Shown: piece by piece, positions 37,259 to 47,300 of the stretch
Position numbering within the stretch: position 1 is the stretch's first letter
Layout: each line of letters starts with the position of its first letter
Origin: Candidatus Paraburkholderia kirkii
GTDB lineage: Bacteria > Pseudomonadota > Gammaproteobacteria > Burkholderiales > Burkholderiaceae
Length of the DNA stretch: 64,000 nucleotides
NCBI GenBank assembly: GCA_001189345.1
Contig: LFKV01000001.1
Span: forward strand, 62,001-126,000
Direction: 5' to 3'
Notes under the pieces: generated by a model
What the model was told of the DNA's origin: nothing
Database searches by the model: none
Seen by the model: the letters and a program-made list of their open reading frames with translations, nothing else
Program-made: the position numbers and the translations under genes

Positions 37259-39856
37259 ATGAGAATCGACAAACTCACCACCAAATTCCAGGAGGCGCTC
37301 TCCGACGCGCAGAGCCTGGCGGTTGGGCACGGCAACCAGTACATCGAGCCGGTTCACCTGCTTGCGGCGCTCCTCGCGCAGCAGAACGGTTCCGCGCGCT
37401 CGCTGCTCTCACACGTGGGCGTGCAGGTCCAGGCGCTGCAGGCGGCCCTCAACGAAGCGATCGACCGTCTGCCGCAAGTGCAGGGCACGGACGGCAATGT
37501 TCAAGTGAGCCGCGATCTCGCGGGCCTGCTCAACACGGCCGACAAGGAAGCGCAGAAGCTCAACGATACGTACATCGCGAGCGAGATGTTCCTGATCGCC
37601 GTCGCCGACGACCGTGGCGAGGCGGGCCGCATCGCCGAGCAGCACGGGCTGACGCGCCGCGCGCTCGAAGCGGCGATCAACGCCGTGCGCGGCGGCGCGC
37701 AGGTCAACAGCCAGGACGCGGAAAGCCAGCGCGAGGCGCTCAAGAAATACACCGTCGATCTGACCGAGCGCGCCCGCGCGGGCAAGCTCGATCCGGTGAT
37801 CGGCCGCGACGACGAGATCCGCCGCTCCATTCAGATCCTCCAGCGCCGCACGAAGAACAATCCGGTGCTGATCGGCGAGCCGGGCGTGGGCAAGACGGCG
37901 ATCGTCGAGGGGCTCGCGCAGCGCATCGTCAACGGCGAGGTGCCGGAGACGCTCAAGGGCAAGCGCGTGCTGTCGCTCGACATGGCGGCGCTGCTCGCGG
38001 GCGCGAAATATCGTGGCGAGTTCGAGGAGCGCCTGAAGGCCGTGCTCAACGACATCGCCAAGGACGAAGGGCAGACGATCGTCTTCATCGACGAAATCCA
38101 TACGATGGTCGGCGCGGGCAAGGCCGAAGGCGCGATGGACGCGGGCAACATGCTCAAGCCGGCCCTCTCGCGCGGCGAACTGCACTGCATCGGCGCGACC
38201 ACGCTCGACGAGTATCGCAAGTATATCGAAAAGGACGCGGCGCTCGAACGGCGCTTCCAGAAAGTGCTCGTGAACGAACCGTCGGTGGAAGCGACCATCG
38301 CGATCCTGCGCGGCTTGCAGGAGAAGTACGAGCTGCACCACGGCGTCGAGATCACCGATCCGGCGATCGTCGCGGCGGCAGAGCTGTCGCATCGCTACAT
38401 CACGGACCGCTTCCTGCCGGACAAGGCCATCGACCTGATCGACGAAGCCGCGTCGCGCATCAAGATGGAAATCGATTCGAAGCCCGAAGAGATGGACAAG
38501 CTGGATCGCCGTCTTATTCAATTGAAGATCGAGCGCGAAGCCGTCAAGAAAGAGAAGGACGAAGCGTCGCAAAAGCGCCTGCAACTGATCGAGGAAGAGA
38601 TCGAGCGTCTGAACCGCGAATATTCGGATCTCGAGGAAATCTGGACGGCTGAAAAGGCCGCCGTGCAGGGCAGCGCGCAGCTGAAGGAAGAGATCGAGAA
38701 GGTTCGCGCCGACATCACGCGGCTGCAGCGCGAAGGCAAGCTCGATAAGGTCGCCGAGCTGCAGTACGGCAAGCTGCCGGAACTCGAGGCGCGTCTCAAG
38801 CAGATGACGCAGGCCGAATCGCAGGAGCAGAACAACCCGACGCGTCCGCGCCTGCTGCGCACGCAGGTCGGCGCGGAGGAAATCGCGGAAGTCGTCTCGC
38901 GCTCGACGGGCATTCCCGTGTCGCGGATGATGCAGGGCGAGCGCGAAAAGCTTCTGCAGATCGAGAGCAAGCTGCATGAGCGCGTCATCGGCCAGGACGA
39001 GGCGATCGGCGCTGTGGCGGATGCGATTCGCCGCTCGCGCGCGGGTCTCTCCGATCCGAACCGGCCGTATGGTTCGTTCCTGTTCCTGGGGCCGACGGGC
39101 GTCGGCAAGACCGAGCTGTGCAAGGCGCTGGCGGCGTTCCTGTTCGATGCGGAGGATCATCTCATCCGCATCGACATGAGCGAGTTCATGGAGAAGCACA
39201 GCGTTGCGCGTCTGATCGGCGCGCCGCCGGGATACGTCGGCTACGAGGAAGGCGGCTATCTGACCGAAGCCGTGCGCCGCAAGCCGTACAGCGTGATCCT
39301 GCTCGACGAGATCGAGAAGGCGCACCCGGACGTGTTCAACGTGCTGCTGCAAGTGCTCGACGACGGTCGCATGACCGATGGCCAGGGCCGCACCGTCGAC
39401 TTCAAGAACACGGTCATCGTGATGACCTCGAACCTCGGTTCGCAAGTCATCCAGGGCATGGTCGGCGAGCAGCAGGAAAAGGTGAAGGACGCCGTCTGGG
39501 AGGAAGTTAAGCTGCATTTCCGGCCGGAATTCCTGAACCGCATCGACGACGTCGTGGTGTTCCATGCGCTCGATCGCGCGAACATCGAGTCGATCGCGAA
39601 GATTCAACTGCAGCATCTGCAGGAACGTCTCGCGAAGCTCGAGATGCAGCTCGACGTGTCGGATGCGGCGCTCGAGCAGATCGGCAAGGTCGGCTACGAT
39701 CCGGTATTCGGCGCGCGTCCGCTGAAGCGCGCGATCCAGCAGGAAATCGAGAACCCGGTCGCCAAGCTGATTCTCGCCGGACGGTTCGGGCCGAAGGACG
39801 TCATTCCGGTCGACGTGCGCGAAGGAAACTTCGTGTTCGATCGCGTGGTGCATTAA
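37259..39856 (+). CDS. clpB: ClpB disaggregase (AAA+ chaperone)
   Basis: The intact 865-residue protein, the usual length, starts [20 protein letters not shown] with the Clp N-domain. The first AAA module has Walker [14 protein letters not shown] (about residue 200) and [20 protein letters not shown]. The coiled middle domain that binds DnaK spans about residues 400-530. The second module has [20 protein letters not shown] (about 610), [20 protein letters not shown] and [17 protein letters not shown] at the C-terminus. ClpB resolves aggregated proteins with DnaK/DnaJ/GrpE in the cytoplasm. It is transcribed alone from a sigma-32-type promoter and ends at a strong terminator. No lesion is seen, which contrasts with its neighbours. 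Confidence 0.97.
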   Translation: MRIDKLTTKFQEALSDAQSLAVGHGNQYIEPVHLLAALLAQQNGSARSLLSHVGVQVQALQAALNEAIDRLPQVQGTDGNVQVSRDLAGLLNTADKEAQKLNDTYIASEMFLIAVADDRGEAGRIAEQHGLTRRALEAAINAVRGGAQVNSQDAESQREALKKYTVDLTERARAGKLDPVIGRDDEIRRSIQILQRRTKNNPVLIGEPGVGKTAIVEGLAQRIVNGEVPETLKGKRVLSLDMAALLAGAKYRGEFEERLKAVLNDIAKDEGQTIVFIDEIHTMVGAGKAEGAMDAGNMLKPALSRGELHCIGATTLDEYRKYIEKDAALERRFQKVLVNEPSVEATIAILRGLQEKYELHHGVEITDPAIVAAAELSHRYITDRFLPDKAIDLIDEAASRIKMEIDSKPEEMDKLDRRLIQLKIEREAVKKEKDEASQKRLQLIEEEIERLNREYSDLEEIWTAEKAAVQGSAQLKEEIEKVRADITRLQREGKLDKVAELQYGKLPELEARLKQMTQAESQEQNNPTRPRLLRTQVGAEEIAEVVSRSTGIPVSRMMQGEREKLLQIESKLHERVIGQDEAIGAVADAIRRSRAGLSDPNRPYGSFLFLGPTGVGKTELCKALAAFLFDAEDHLIRIDMSEFMEKHSVARLIGAPPGYVGYEEGGYLTEAVRRKPYSVILLDEIEKAHPDVFNVLLQVLDDGRMTDGQGRTVDFKNTVIVMTSNLGSQVIQGMVGEQQEKVKDAVWEEVKLHFRPEFLNRIDDVVVFHALDRANIESIAKIQLQHLQERLAKLEMQLDVSDAALEQIGKVGYDPVFGARPLKRAIQQEIENPVAKLILAGRFGPKDVIPVDVREGNFVFDRVVH

Positions 39857-39898
39857 GCGCGGTCTGGCCGCTCCGGTCGGAGCGGCGGTTCAATCCAG

Positions 39899-39928
39899 AG
39901 GCAACGAAGCGATTCGTTGCCTTTTTTC
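39899..39928 (+). terminator. Rho-independent terminator of clpB
   Basis: AGGCAACGAA and TTCGTTGCCT form a 10-bp stem with loop GCGA, followed by TTTTTC. Confidence 0.9.
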
Positions 39929-39951
39929 TTATCCAAACCGGAAAATCGCGT

Positions 39952-40067
39952 CGATCGCAAGGATTTTACGATCCAGACTCGCATAATCGAGAAAATCCAG
40001 TCGACCGAACGGATAATCGCCATACGCTATTCGGATCCACTATAATCTGTGCGATCGCAAGGATTTT
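39952..40067. promoter_or_regulatory. Direct repeats and -10 box upstream of the hipB remnant
   Basis: The 16-mer CGATCGCAAGGATTTT occurs at 39952-39967 and again at 40052-40067, the second just before ATG 40072. TATAAT lies at 40041-40046. Arrays of ATCC/GGAT half-sites between the copies suggest HipB-type operators for autoregulation. Confidence 0.5.
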
Positions 40068-40071
40068 TATC

Positions 40072-40389
40072 ATGGAAATCGACATCCGGAATGCACACGA
40101 TATCGGCGTTGCGGTGCGTGCCACGCGCAAGGCCCAGCGGCTGCGCCAGGCAGTCGCCGCCGGCAGCATCGGCGTCAGCGAGAGCTTCCTCGGCAAGGTC
40201 GAGAAGGGCGCCGACAGCGTGCACTGAGGCAAGCTTTTCCAGGTGCTGGAAGGCCTGGGCGTGCGCGTGAGCGTCGACATCCCGGACGAAGCGGGCGAGC
40301 TGTTCGCCGGCGAGGAAATCAAGCGTTACGCGCGTGTCGAGCGCGGCGAGAAACGCCGGCGCGCGCGGAAGGGAACGGATGCGTCATGA
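40072..40389 (+). pseudogene. HipB-like antitoxin (XRE family), one nonsense codon
   Basis: ATG 40072 begins EIDIRNAHDIGVAVRATRKA and QRLRQAVAAGSIGVSESFLG, then KVEKGADSVH, the lambda-repressor-like helix-turn-helix of HipB. TGA at 40225-40227 interrupts it; GKLFQVLEGLGVRVSVDIPD continues to 40389 in the same frame. The antitoxin would normally neutralise the HipA kinase and repress the operon. The stop overlaps the hipA start (ATGA), the usual operon arrangement. The product of 51 residues retains most of the DNA-binding domain but not the C-terminal strand that forms the dimer interface. Confidence 0.75.
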
Positions 40390-40822
40390 ACGCGAAGACC
40401 GGGACGTCGCGCAGCAGGTGCCGGGCAGTGGCGCCGGCTGCATTCCATCGATGCCTGCCAGCTGCTCGATTTCGCGCGCACCTTCAAGTACGAGCCAGAA
40501 GACCGACTGGCCGAAGCGCGCGTCGTTCGCGTGGGACATGCTCGGCGCGCGATATTACGAGGACTTCGACCGGGCGCTCATGCTGCGCGCGGGCGAGGTG
40601 CTCGGCATCGCGACGAAGACGGCGCAGCGGCTGCTGGACGCGCTGGCGGGCTCGATCGTGCGCGCCGCCGCCGATCTCCATGCGCGCGTCGAGCAGGCGA
40701 ACGCGGCGCTCCTCGCCGGGCGGCCGCAGCTGGCCGCGACGCTCGGCGGCGAATCGACCTGTCTGCGCGTGATCCGCCATACGATCATCGCCGAAATGAC
40801 GCGCAGACTTTGCGCGTCATAA
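40386..40822 (+). pseudogene. HipA-like kinase toxin, remnant with large internal deletions
   Basis: ATG 40386 (MNAKT) is followed within a few codons by WRRLHSIDACQLLDFARTFK in another frame, a motif from the middle of HipA-family toxins. Then WPKRASFAWDMLGARYYEDF, VLGIATKTAQRLLDALAGSI and QLAATLGGESTCLRVIRHTI come from its C-terminal end. About two thirds of the normal protein, of roughly 420 residues, including the kinase catalytic segment, has been removed by at least two deletions. HipA phosphorylates an aminoacyl-tRNA synthetase and stops growth. Since antitoxin and toxin are both broken, the system is dead. The C-terminal 100 residues remain one clean open frame to 40822. Confidence 0.72.
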
Positions 40823-40828
40823 AAGCAA

Positions 40829-40860
40829 AAGCCCCGCGCGGCGCATCGCCTGCGGGGCTT
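40829..40860 (-). terminator. Terminator hairpin between hipA remnant and yidB
   Basis: AAGCCCCGC (40829-40837) pairs with GCGGGGCTT (40852-40860). On the minus strand it is followed by TTGCTTTTATG, so it most likely ends yidB transcription. Confidence 0.75.
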
Positions 40861-40882
40861 CGAAACAAACGTAGAGGAGGGT

Positions 40883-41340
40883 TCAGCCCTGCTTCGGCTC
40901 TTCGCCCTTGCCGAACAGACCGGCGAGGCCGCCGAGCGAGCCGAGCACGCCGGCCAGATCGAGCTGGCCTTCGGGCGGCACTTCGCCGTTCGGCGTGGCG
41001 CGATCGACGACGTGCGGCAGCACCGCCGCCAGCATGCCCGAGAGCTGATCGCCCGAGACGCTGGCCTTTTGCGCGAGCGCGCCGACGTTGTCCTGGCCGA
41101 GTACGTTCGTGAGCGTGTCGGGGCTGATGGGCTGGTTCTCGCCGGTGCCGATCCACGACTGGACGATATCGCCGGCGCCGTGCTGCTGGAAGCGCTGAAG
41201 AAGCCCATGATGCCGCCCGGCTGGCTGTTGACGAATTCGAGCGCCGCTGCGATCAGCGCGGCCTGGCCGGATTGAGCGGGCTGGCCGCCTTGCTGCGATG
41301 AATTGCCGAGGGTGGAGGCGAGGATATCGAGTAGGCTCAT
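40883..41340 (-). pseudogene. YidB-family (DUF937) protein, single-base frameshift
   Basis: ATG 41340 starts MSLLDILASTLGNSSQQGGQ and ALIAAALEFVNSQPGGIMG. Near 41204 one C is missing. QRFQQHGAGDIVQSWIGTGE, NQPISPDTLTNVLGQDNVGA, SVSGDQLSGMLAAVLPHVVD and LDLAGVLGSLGGLAGLFGKG continue in another frame to 40883. The family is small, conserved in proteobacteria and of unknown biochemical role; relatives have been linked to cell-envelope processes. The C-terminal two thirds are unaltered, so the loss appears recent. Confidence 0.8.
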
Positions 41341-41498
41341 GGCGGTCTCACTACACGAGAGGTTGCGGGGTGGTGGGTTCGCCCGCGCCGCCGAGTCCGA
41401 CCGGAATCCGGAAACGGTGACGCGGGCATCGGCCGTGAAGGCCGTCTAGCGGTAATCATACGCGAAGACGGTTTCCCTTCGTCCGGCGTCCCGAAGCG

Positions 41499-42068
41499 TT
41501 ACTGACTGGCGGCCTTGTCTTTCTTGCTTCGCTTCGACTTGACGGGCTTCGCATCGCTCGCGGCGGACGGGCTCGAGGCACTCGCCGCGGCCGCCGCAGC
41601 GCTTTCCTTCTCCGACTTCTTCGAGGCCTTGGTGGCCTTCGCGCCCGATGCGGGCGTCGCGGCCGGCGTCTGCGCCGCGGTGGCGGCAGGCGAGGTCGCC
41701 GCGGTGGTGGCCGTCGAGGATTTGACCGTCGAGTTCGGCGCGGCGCTGCCGCCTTGCGTGGTCGTGGTCGCGGGCTTCGTGGTCTTGCCGGTCGGCGGCA
41801 GCGACGAGCCGCCGATCGTCAGGCCGTTCTGCTCCAGATTCGCCACCGACTTGGTTCCCAAACCCTTGACGCGGTTCGCGAGATCGTCGGCATCCTTGAA
41901 CGGGCCGTTCTTCGTGCGCTCGTCGACGATCGCCTTCGACTTCACGGGCCCGAGGCCCTTCACCGATTCCAGCGCGGCTTGATTTGCGGTATTGACATCG
42001 ACCGCGGCGAAGGCCGCACCGATGGACAGCATGAACGCGAGGCACAGCATCAGCAGCTTTTTCAGCAT
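41499..42068 (-). CDS. ComEA-like helix-hairpin-helix DNA-binding protein
   Basis: The intact 189-residue protein starts at ATG 42068 with a signal peptide (LKKLLMLCLAFMLSIGAAFA). Two helix-hairpin-helix motifs follow: VDVNTANQAALESVKGLGPV and FKDADDLANRVKGLGTKSVA. The C-terminal half is a low-complexity tail rich in Ala, Thr and Ser, ending SKRSKKDKAASQ, strongly basic. The domain order matches periplasmic ComEA/competence-type proteins that bind incoming DNA. The long tail is variable among Burkholderia relatives. It remains open among broken neighbours. The mature protein would be exported by Sec. No other competence gene is in the window. Confidence 0.85.
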   Translation of the reverse strand: MLKKLLMLCLAFMLSIGAAFAAVDVNTANQAALESVKGLGPVKSKAIVDERTKNGPFKDADDLANRVKGLGTKSVANLEQNGLTIGGSSLPPTGKTTKPATTTTQGGSAAPNSTVKSSTATTAATSPAATAAQTPAATPASGAKATKASKKSEKESAAAAAASASSPSAASDAKPVKSKRSKKDKAASQ

Positions 42069-42309
42069 GACGGCACTCCAGGCTTGAGAGAAAGAATGAC
42101 GGATCGATAAGTTCGGGCCACTTGGGAAGATGCCGTTAAGGATAGGGCAAAAACCCGTCCCGAACGATGACGGCTCGCATTGTGCACGACCCCACCGCGT
42201 GCGCCGCGCTTTCGCACAATCTTTAACGTTGCAGAATGCCGGATGGATGACGTTGCGCTTTTTTATCTTCCCTGCTTCGCGCTGCAAACCTTTGCGCAGC
42301 TTCGGCGCG

Positions 42310-44364
42310 TCATCTGGCTGCGTGCGGAGCGGTCTTGGCGTAGGCGCCGCGCACTTCGAAGCCGATCCTGTCGACGACTTCGCCCCGCACATCCACGAGT
42401 TCGAGCACGTGGCGTCCCGGCCACGGAAGCCAGGCCACGCGGGCATCGCGACTGTACGGTTTGCCGTCGAGCCGCCAGGCGGGGCGCGCGCCGCTGTCCG
42501 CGCGCTCGAACCATACGCGCTAGCGCGCGGGCGGGATGTCCGGGTCAAGCGCGAAAACGGTGCCGTCCGTGGGCGCGCCGATGCGTGCCGCCTGCGCATC
42601 GGAATCCGCGCCGCGAACGGTCCGCGCCGCATTCGCCGTGAGCCCGATGGCGCTCATCTGCGTGCCGCGGAACCATTCGCTGCGGGCCGGCTCGGCGTCG
42701 TTCTGATACGTGATGCTCGCGCGCACGACGCCCGCTGGCGCTTGCGGCGCACGGCTGTCCGAGCGTCGGTTCAGGTAGCTGACGAGCGCGTTCCACGCCG
42801 GCGCGGCGCCCGTCACGCCTGAAACGTCCCACATGGGCGCGCCGTCGGCATTGCCGACCCACACGCCCACGGTGTATCGCGATGTGAAACCGACCGCCTA
42901 GTTGTCGCGCATGTCCTTGCTGGTACCGGTCTTCACCGCGGCGAAGCTGCGCGTGGCGAGCACGCTGTCGAAGCCGAAGGTGCGGGTGCGCGCGTTGTTG
43001 TCCGCGAGGATGTCGGTGACGATGAAGCTCGCCTCCGAGCTGAACACGCGCGTGCCGGCCGGCGCCGGGCGACGATCTCGCGACGGGATTTCCCTTGAGG
43101 CGTCGGCGGGATCGAAGAAGGGCCGCGCGACGCCGCCATTCGCGAGCGCGCGGTATGCGTTGGCGAGCGCGGCCAGTGTGACGTCGGTGCTGCCGAGCGC
43201 GAGACTGAAGTCGTAGTAGTCGCCCGCCTGCGAGAGCGGCAGGTCGAGCGCGACGAGCGTTTTCGCGAAACGGTGCGGCGTGACCATCACGAGCGTGCGC
43301 ACGGCCGGCACGTTCAGCGACGAGCCGAGCGCCGTGCGCACGCTCCCCCAGTCCTTGAAATCGTGATCGTAGTTCTGCGGAATGTAGAGGCCGCCGCCGG
43401 TCGCGAGATCGAGCGGCGCATCGTCGAGCAGCGTGGCGGCGGTGACGCGCTTCTCGTCGATCGCCTGCGCGTAGAGGAACGGCTTCAGCGTCGAGCCGGC
43501 CTGACGCGCGGCGAGCACGGCATCGACTTCGGGCGCGTTCGACAGCCCGCCCGCCGAGCCGAGCGACGCAAGCACTTCGTCCGAGCGGTTGTCGATGACG
43601 ATGGCCGCCGCGTCGTGCACGTTGCGCGGATGCGGTGCGGGTGAGCGTGAGCTGCACGTAGCTCGTCAGGTTGACGCATGGATCGACGCCACGGCCGCCG
43701 TGCAGCGCCTGCATGTCGCGCAGGATGGCGCACGCGCGCGCGGCGACTTTCGCGTACGGCGCGTTCGGCGCGCGCACCAGCGAGGCGGCGAGCGCCGCCT
43801 CGCGTTCGTCGAGACCCGATGGCGCCTTGCCGAACAAGGTCTCGGACAGTGCCGACAAGCCGACGATCTCGCCGCGAAACGGCACGAGATTCAGGTACGC
43901 CTCGAGAGTCTGATCCTTGCGCCAGCTGCGCTCGAGCCACAGCGCGCCGACTGTCTGGCGGGCTTTTCCCCGATGGAACGGCGTCCGCCCGGCCTGCCGT
44001 CTTCCTCGATGAGGCCGGTGAGCTGCATCGTCACCGTGGATGCGCCGCGCGTGCGCGTGTTCCACAGATTGCCCCACGCGGCGGCGGCCGCGCCGCGCCA
44101 GTCGACGCCCGCGTGCTCGTAGAAGCGCTTGTCCTCCGATACGACGATCGCCTCGCGCAATGCCGGCGACACGTCCGCGAGCGCGACCCAGTCGCCGCGC
44201 CACGCGCTCGTATCGATGCGCGTGCGGGCGAGCGGTTCGCCATCGCGGGAAAGCAGCACCCAGTCGGAACTGCACCACCTCGCGCGCACATCGTCGAAGC
44301 GCGGCGACGCATGCGCCGCCACCGACAGGACGCATGCGACGACGAGACAGGCGGCGCGCATCAT
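42310..44364 (-). pseudogene. pbpC: Penicillin-binding protein 1C, two frameshifts and two amber codons
   Basis: ATG 44364 lies 4 bp after the alpha-2-macroglobulin stop. The transglycosylase part has REAIVVSEDKRFYEHAGVDW and GASTVTMQLTGLIEEDGRPG. Near 43963 the frame changes (ARQTVGALWLERSWRKDQTL), and again near 43635. The transpeptidase domain follows: AARQAGSTLKPFLYAQAIDE (S-x-x-K), SSLNVPAVRTLVM and FAAVKTGTSKDMRDN (KTG), then TAG at 42898-42900 where relatives have tryptophan. TSRYTVGVWVGNADGAPMWD continues to a second TAG at 42520-42522 before the C-terminal domain. PBP1C and this macroglobulin form a conserved pair in the periplasm. Four lesions show it is long dead. Confidence 0.9.
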
Positions 44365-44368
44365 GGCA

Positions 44369-47300
44369 TCACCGCGCGGCAAGCGGCCGGACTACCACCG
44401 GCGCATTCGGCAGCGCGCCGAACGACGAAGGCGCGTAGAGCGCCTCGACGTGCGTCGGCGGCAGGCCGAACGTCCCCGGATTGTTGAGCCGCATCGTGTA
44501 TTCGACCTGCAGCCGGCCTTTGGGCAGATAGTCGTAATACGCGCGATAGCCGTCGAAGCCGCGCTCGACGAACGCGGGCCACGCGCCGCGATCCTGCTTC
44601 TCGCCTGAGGTCGCCACTTCGGAATCGTGGCCGAGGTCGGAGCCGAGAATCGTCGCGCCCGCGGGAATCGGATCGTTCACGACGACCCAGGTCATGTCGC
44701 TCTGCGCCTCGATGTCGAGATGCACGGCACGACGTCGCCGCGCGAGAGCACGCCTTTCACGGCCGGATCGACCGGCGTGACGGTCTTCGCGATGCGATAA
44801 CTCGCCGCGAACGGCGCCTTTAGCACGATGGCCGCGAGGCTCTCGATCGTCGCCCACGGCTTGCCCGTGCCGTCCTGCGTGAGCGTGAGGGGACCCGTCG
44901 TCCACGGTAGCATGCTGCTGCGCGCGCTTGCGGTCTTCGTCGCGGGCGTGGCCGAGGCGGTCGCCGCGGCCGCCGCGGCGTTCCAGTTCACGCTGTGCGT
45001 CAACGTGCCCGATCGAATCTCCGTATGACCGGTGACCGGCGTGCTTTCGAAGAGCCGCGAGAAGCGGCCGACCGCGAGCGCGCCCCACAGATTGGCGGTC
45101 GTCGTCTGCCATGCGCCGTTCTTCTGCAGCGCGAGCAGCCCCGCGACGAGACGCGGCATCTCGTCCTTCCAGCCGGGCGCGTTGGCGAACGCGAGCGCGC
45201 TGCGCGCGGCGTTGGTCTCCGCGCCGGTCATGAGCCACCAGAGATCGTCGTCGCGGCCGGTCGAGAACGTGAGACGCGTGCCCTGATAGGTGAGGCGCGC
45301 GCGGATGATCTGCTCCGCCTGCGCGCGCTTCTCGTCGCGATTCGGAATGCCCTCGACGCGCGACAGGATCGCGTAGTAGTCGAGCACCGCGGACGTCGGC
45401 CACTGATCCGGCGCGATCGTGACCGAGCCGAGCATGCGCGGCTGCGCGAGACCGTAGCGCGACAGCGCTTCGATCGCGGCGAGCTTCTCGAAGTCGAGAT
45501 CGTTGCGTGGCGCCCAGAACTTGCGCTCGATCTTGCCGTCGACGAAATTCGCGAGGCCCGCGGCCATCTGGTTGCGCAGGTCGTCGGGCAGGGCGAAGCG
45601 GCTGTCCTGCTTCGCCGCTTCGTCGGTGACGGCGAGCAGGTACGCGGTGAGCGCGGGGCTGCCGGTCGGGCGTTCGTCGTCGGCGGGCGGGAAGTAGTTG
45701 GCGAGGCCGTCGCGGTCGAGACACGACGGCATGCGCGCCAGCACGCCTTGCCAGAGCGCCGCGTCCGTCAGGCCGAGCGCGCGCGATGTCTGCTGCTCGA
45801 GGCAGCCGTACGGATAACGCTCGAACCAGCGGCGCACGCCGGGCAGGCCGTCCGCGAGCTTCGGCTGCAGCGACACCGCGATGCCGCCGCGCACGGCGCC
45901 GTCGCCCGACTGGCTCGCATCGGCGGGCGGCGCGACGGGCAGCGTGAGCGTGCCGTCGACTTGCGCGATGGTCACCTGCTGCACCGTGACGGGAATCGCC
46001 GCGACCACGCGTTGCGTGATCTTCACCGCGTCGCTCGCCTTGGGTCCGGCCTGCTCGGTTGCGCTGACTTCCCACGCGAGACTCGCGGAAGAATCGCTGC
46101 CGAGGACGTCCGGCGTCGTCACTTCCCACGCCGCTTCCTGCGACGATTCCGGCGTGAGCTCCACCGTGCGCGCCCGAGCGCGAGCGATCCGGCGCGCGGC
46201 GTGACCACGACGCGCATCGTCCGCGCAGTCGTGTTGCGCAGCGTGAACTGCGCGCGGAATGCGTCGCCCACGCGCACGAGCGGCGGCAGCCCCGAGATCA
46301 GCTGCAGGTCCTGCGTGCTCCGGATCGATGCGCTGCCGGTGCCGAATCGCCTCGCGCCGAACGCCGCGACCGCGACGATCCTGAAGCGCGTGAGGGCGTC
46401 GTTCAGCGGCACGTCGACCGTGGCCTCGCCCTTCGCGTCGAGCGTGACGCGCGGGTTCCACAGCAGAAGCGTGTCGAACAATTCGCGTGTCGCGCTGTGT
46501 CCGCCGCCGCCCGCGGGCACCGCCTTGCGCCCGAAGTGACGCCGCCCGATGATTTCCATCTGCGCGGTCGCCGTTTCCACGCCGTACGCGCGCTGCTGGA
46601 GCATCGCGTCGAGCACGTCCCAGCTTCGATTGGGCATGAGTTCGAGCAAAGCTTCGTCGACGGCCGCGACGGCGATCTGCGTCCCGGCGGGCGCGGGCTT
46701 GCCGTCGGGCAGCGCGACCTTCACCTTCACGCGAGCCTTGCTGCGTACCGCATACGACGTCGCGTCCGGATTCACGCTCACCGCGAGCCGGTGCGAGGCC
46801 GTGCCGACCTTGATCGACGCGAGCCCGTAGCGGAACGCGGGCTTCGACAGATCGACGAGCGGCGTCGGCGCCTGATACTGGCGGCCTTCGTACCAGAACG
46901 CGCGCGCCCATTCGACCGGCGCCTTCCATCCCCATGTGAAGAACGAGTACCACGGCACTTCGCGGATGCGCCCGCGCAGTGCGAGCACCGACACATAGAC
47001 GTTCGGCGCCCAGGCCTCATCGACCTTCAGCTCGACGGTCGGGTCCTTGCCGTTCAGCTCGACGACGCGCGTCTCGACGATGCCTTCGCGCTCGACCGCG
47101 ACGAGCGCCGTCACCGAACGGAACGGCATGCGCACCTGGAAACGCGCGGTCTCGCCGGGCTCGTAAGCAGTTTTTTCGGGGAGCACGTCGATACGGTCCG
47201 TGTTCTCGCCGCCGAACCACAGTTCGTCCTCGCGCGTGACCCAGACGGACGTGCTCGCGTTGGCCGCGTGGCCGTCGCCGTCCCGGGCGACGGCGATCAG

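Noticed and set aside
37409-39853. Long open frame of about 814 codons on the strand opposite clpB.
   Set aside because: It is an antisense shadow caused by the high GC content. It has no recognisable domain, whereas the plus-strand frame is a complete ClpB. The same holds for long frames opposite dnaX, the macroglobulin gene and others.
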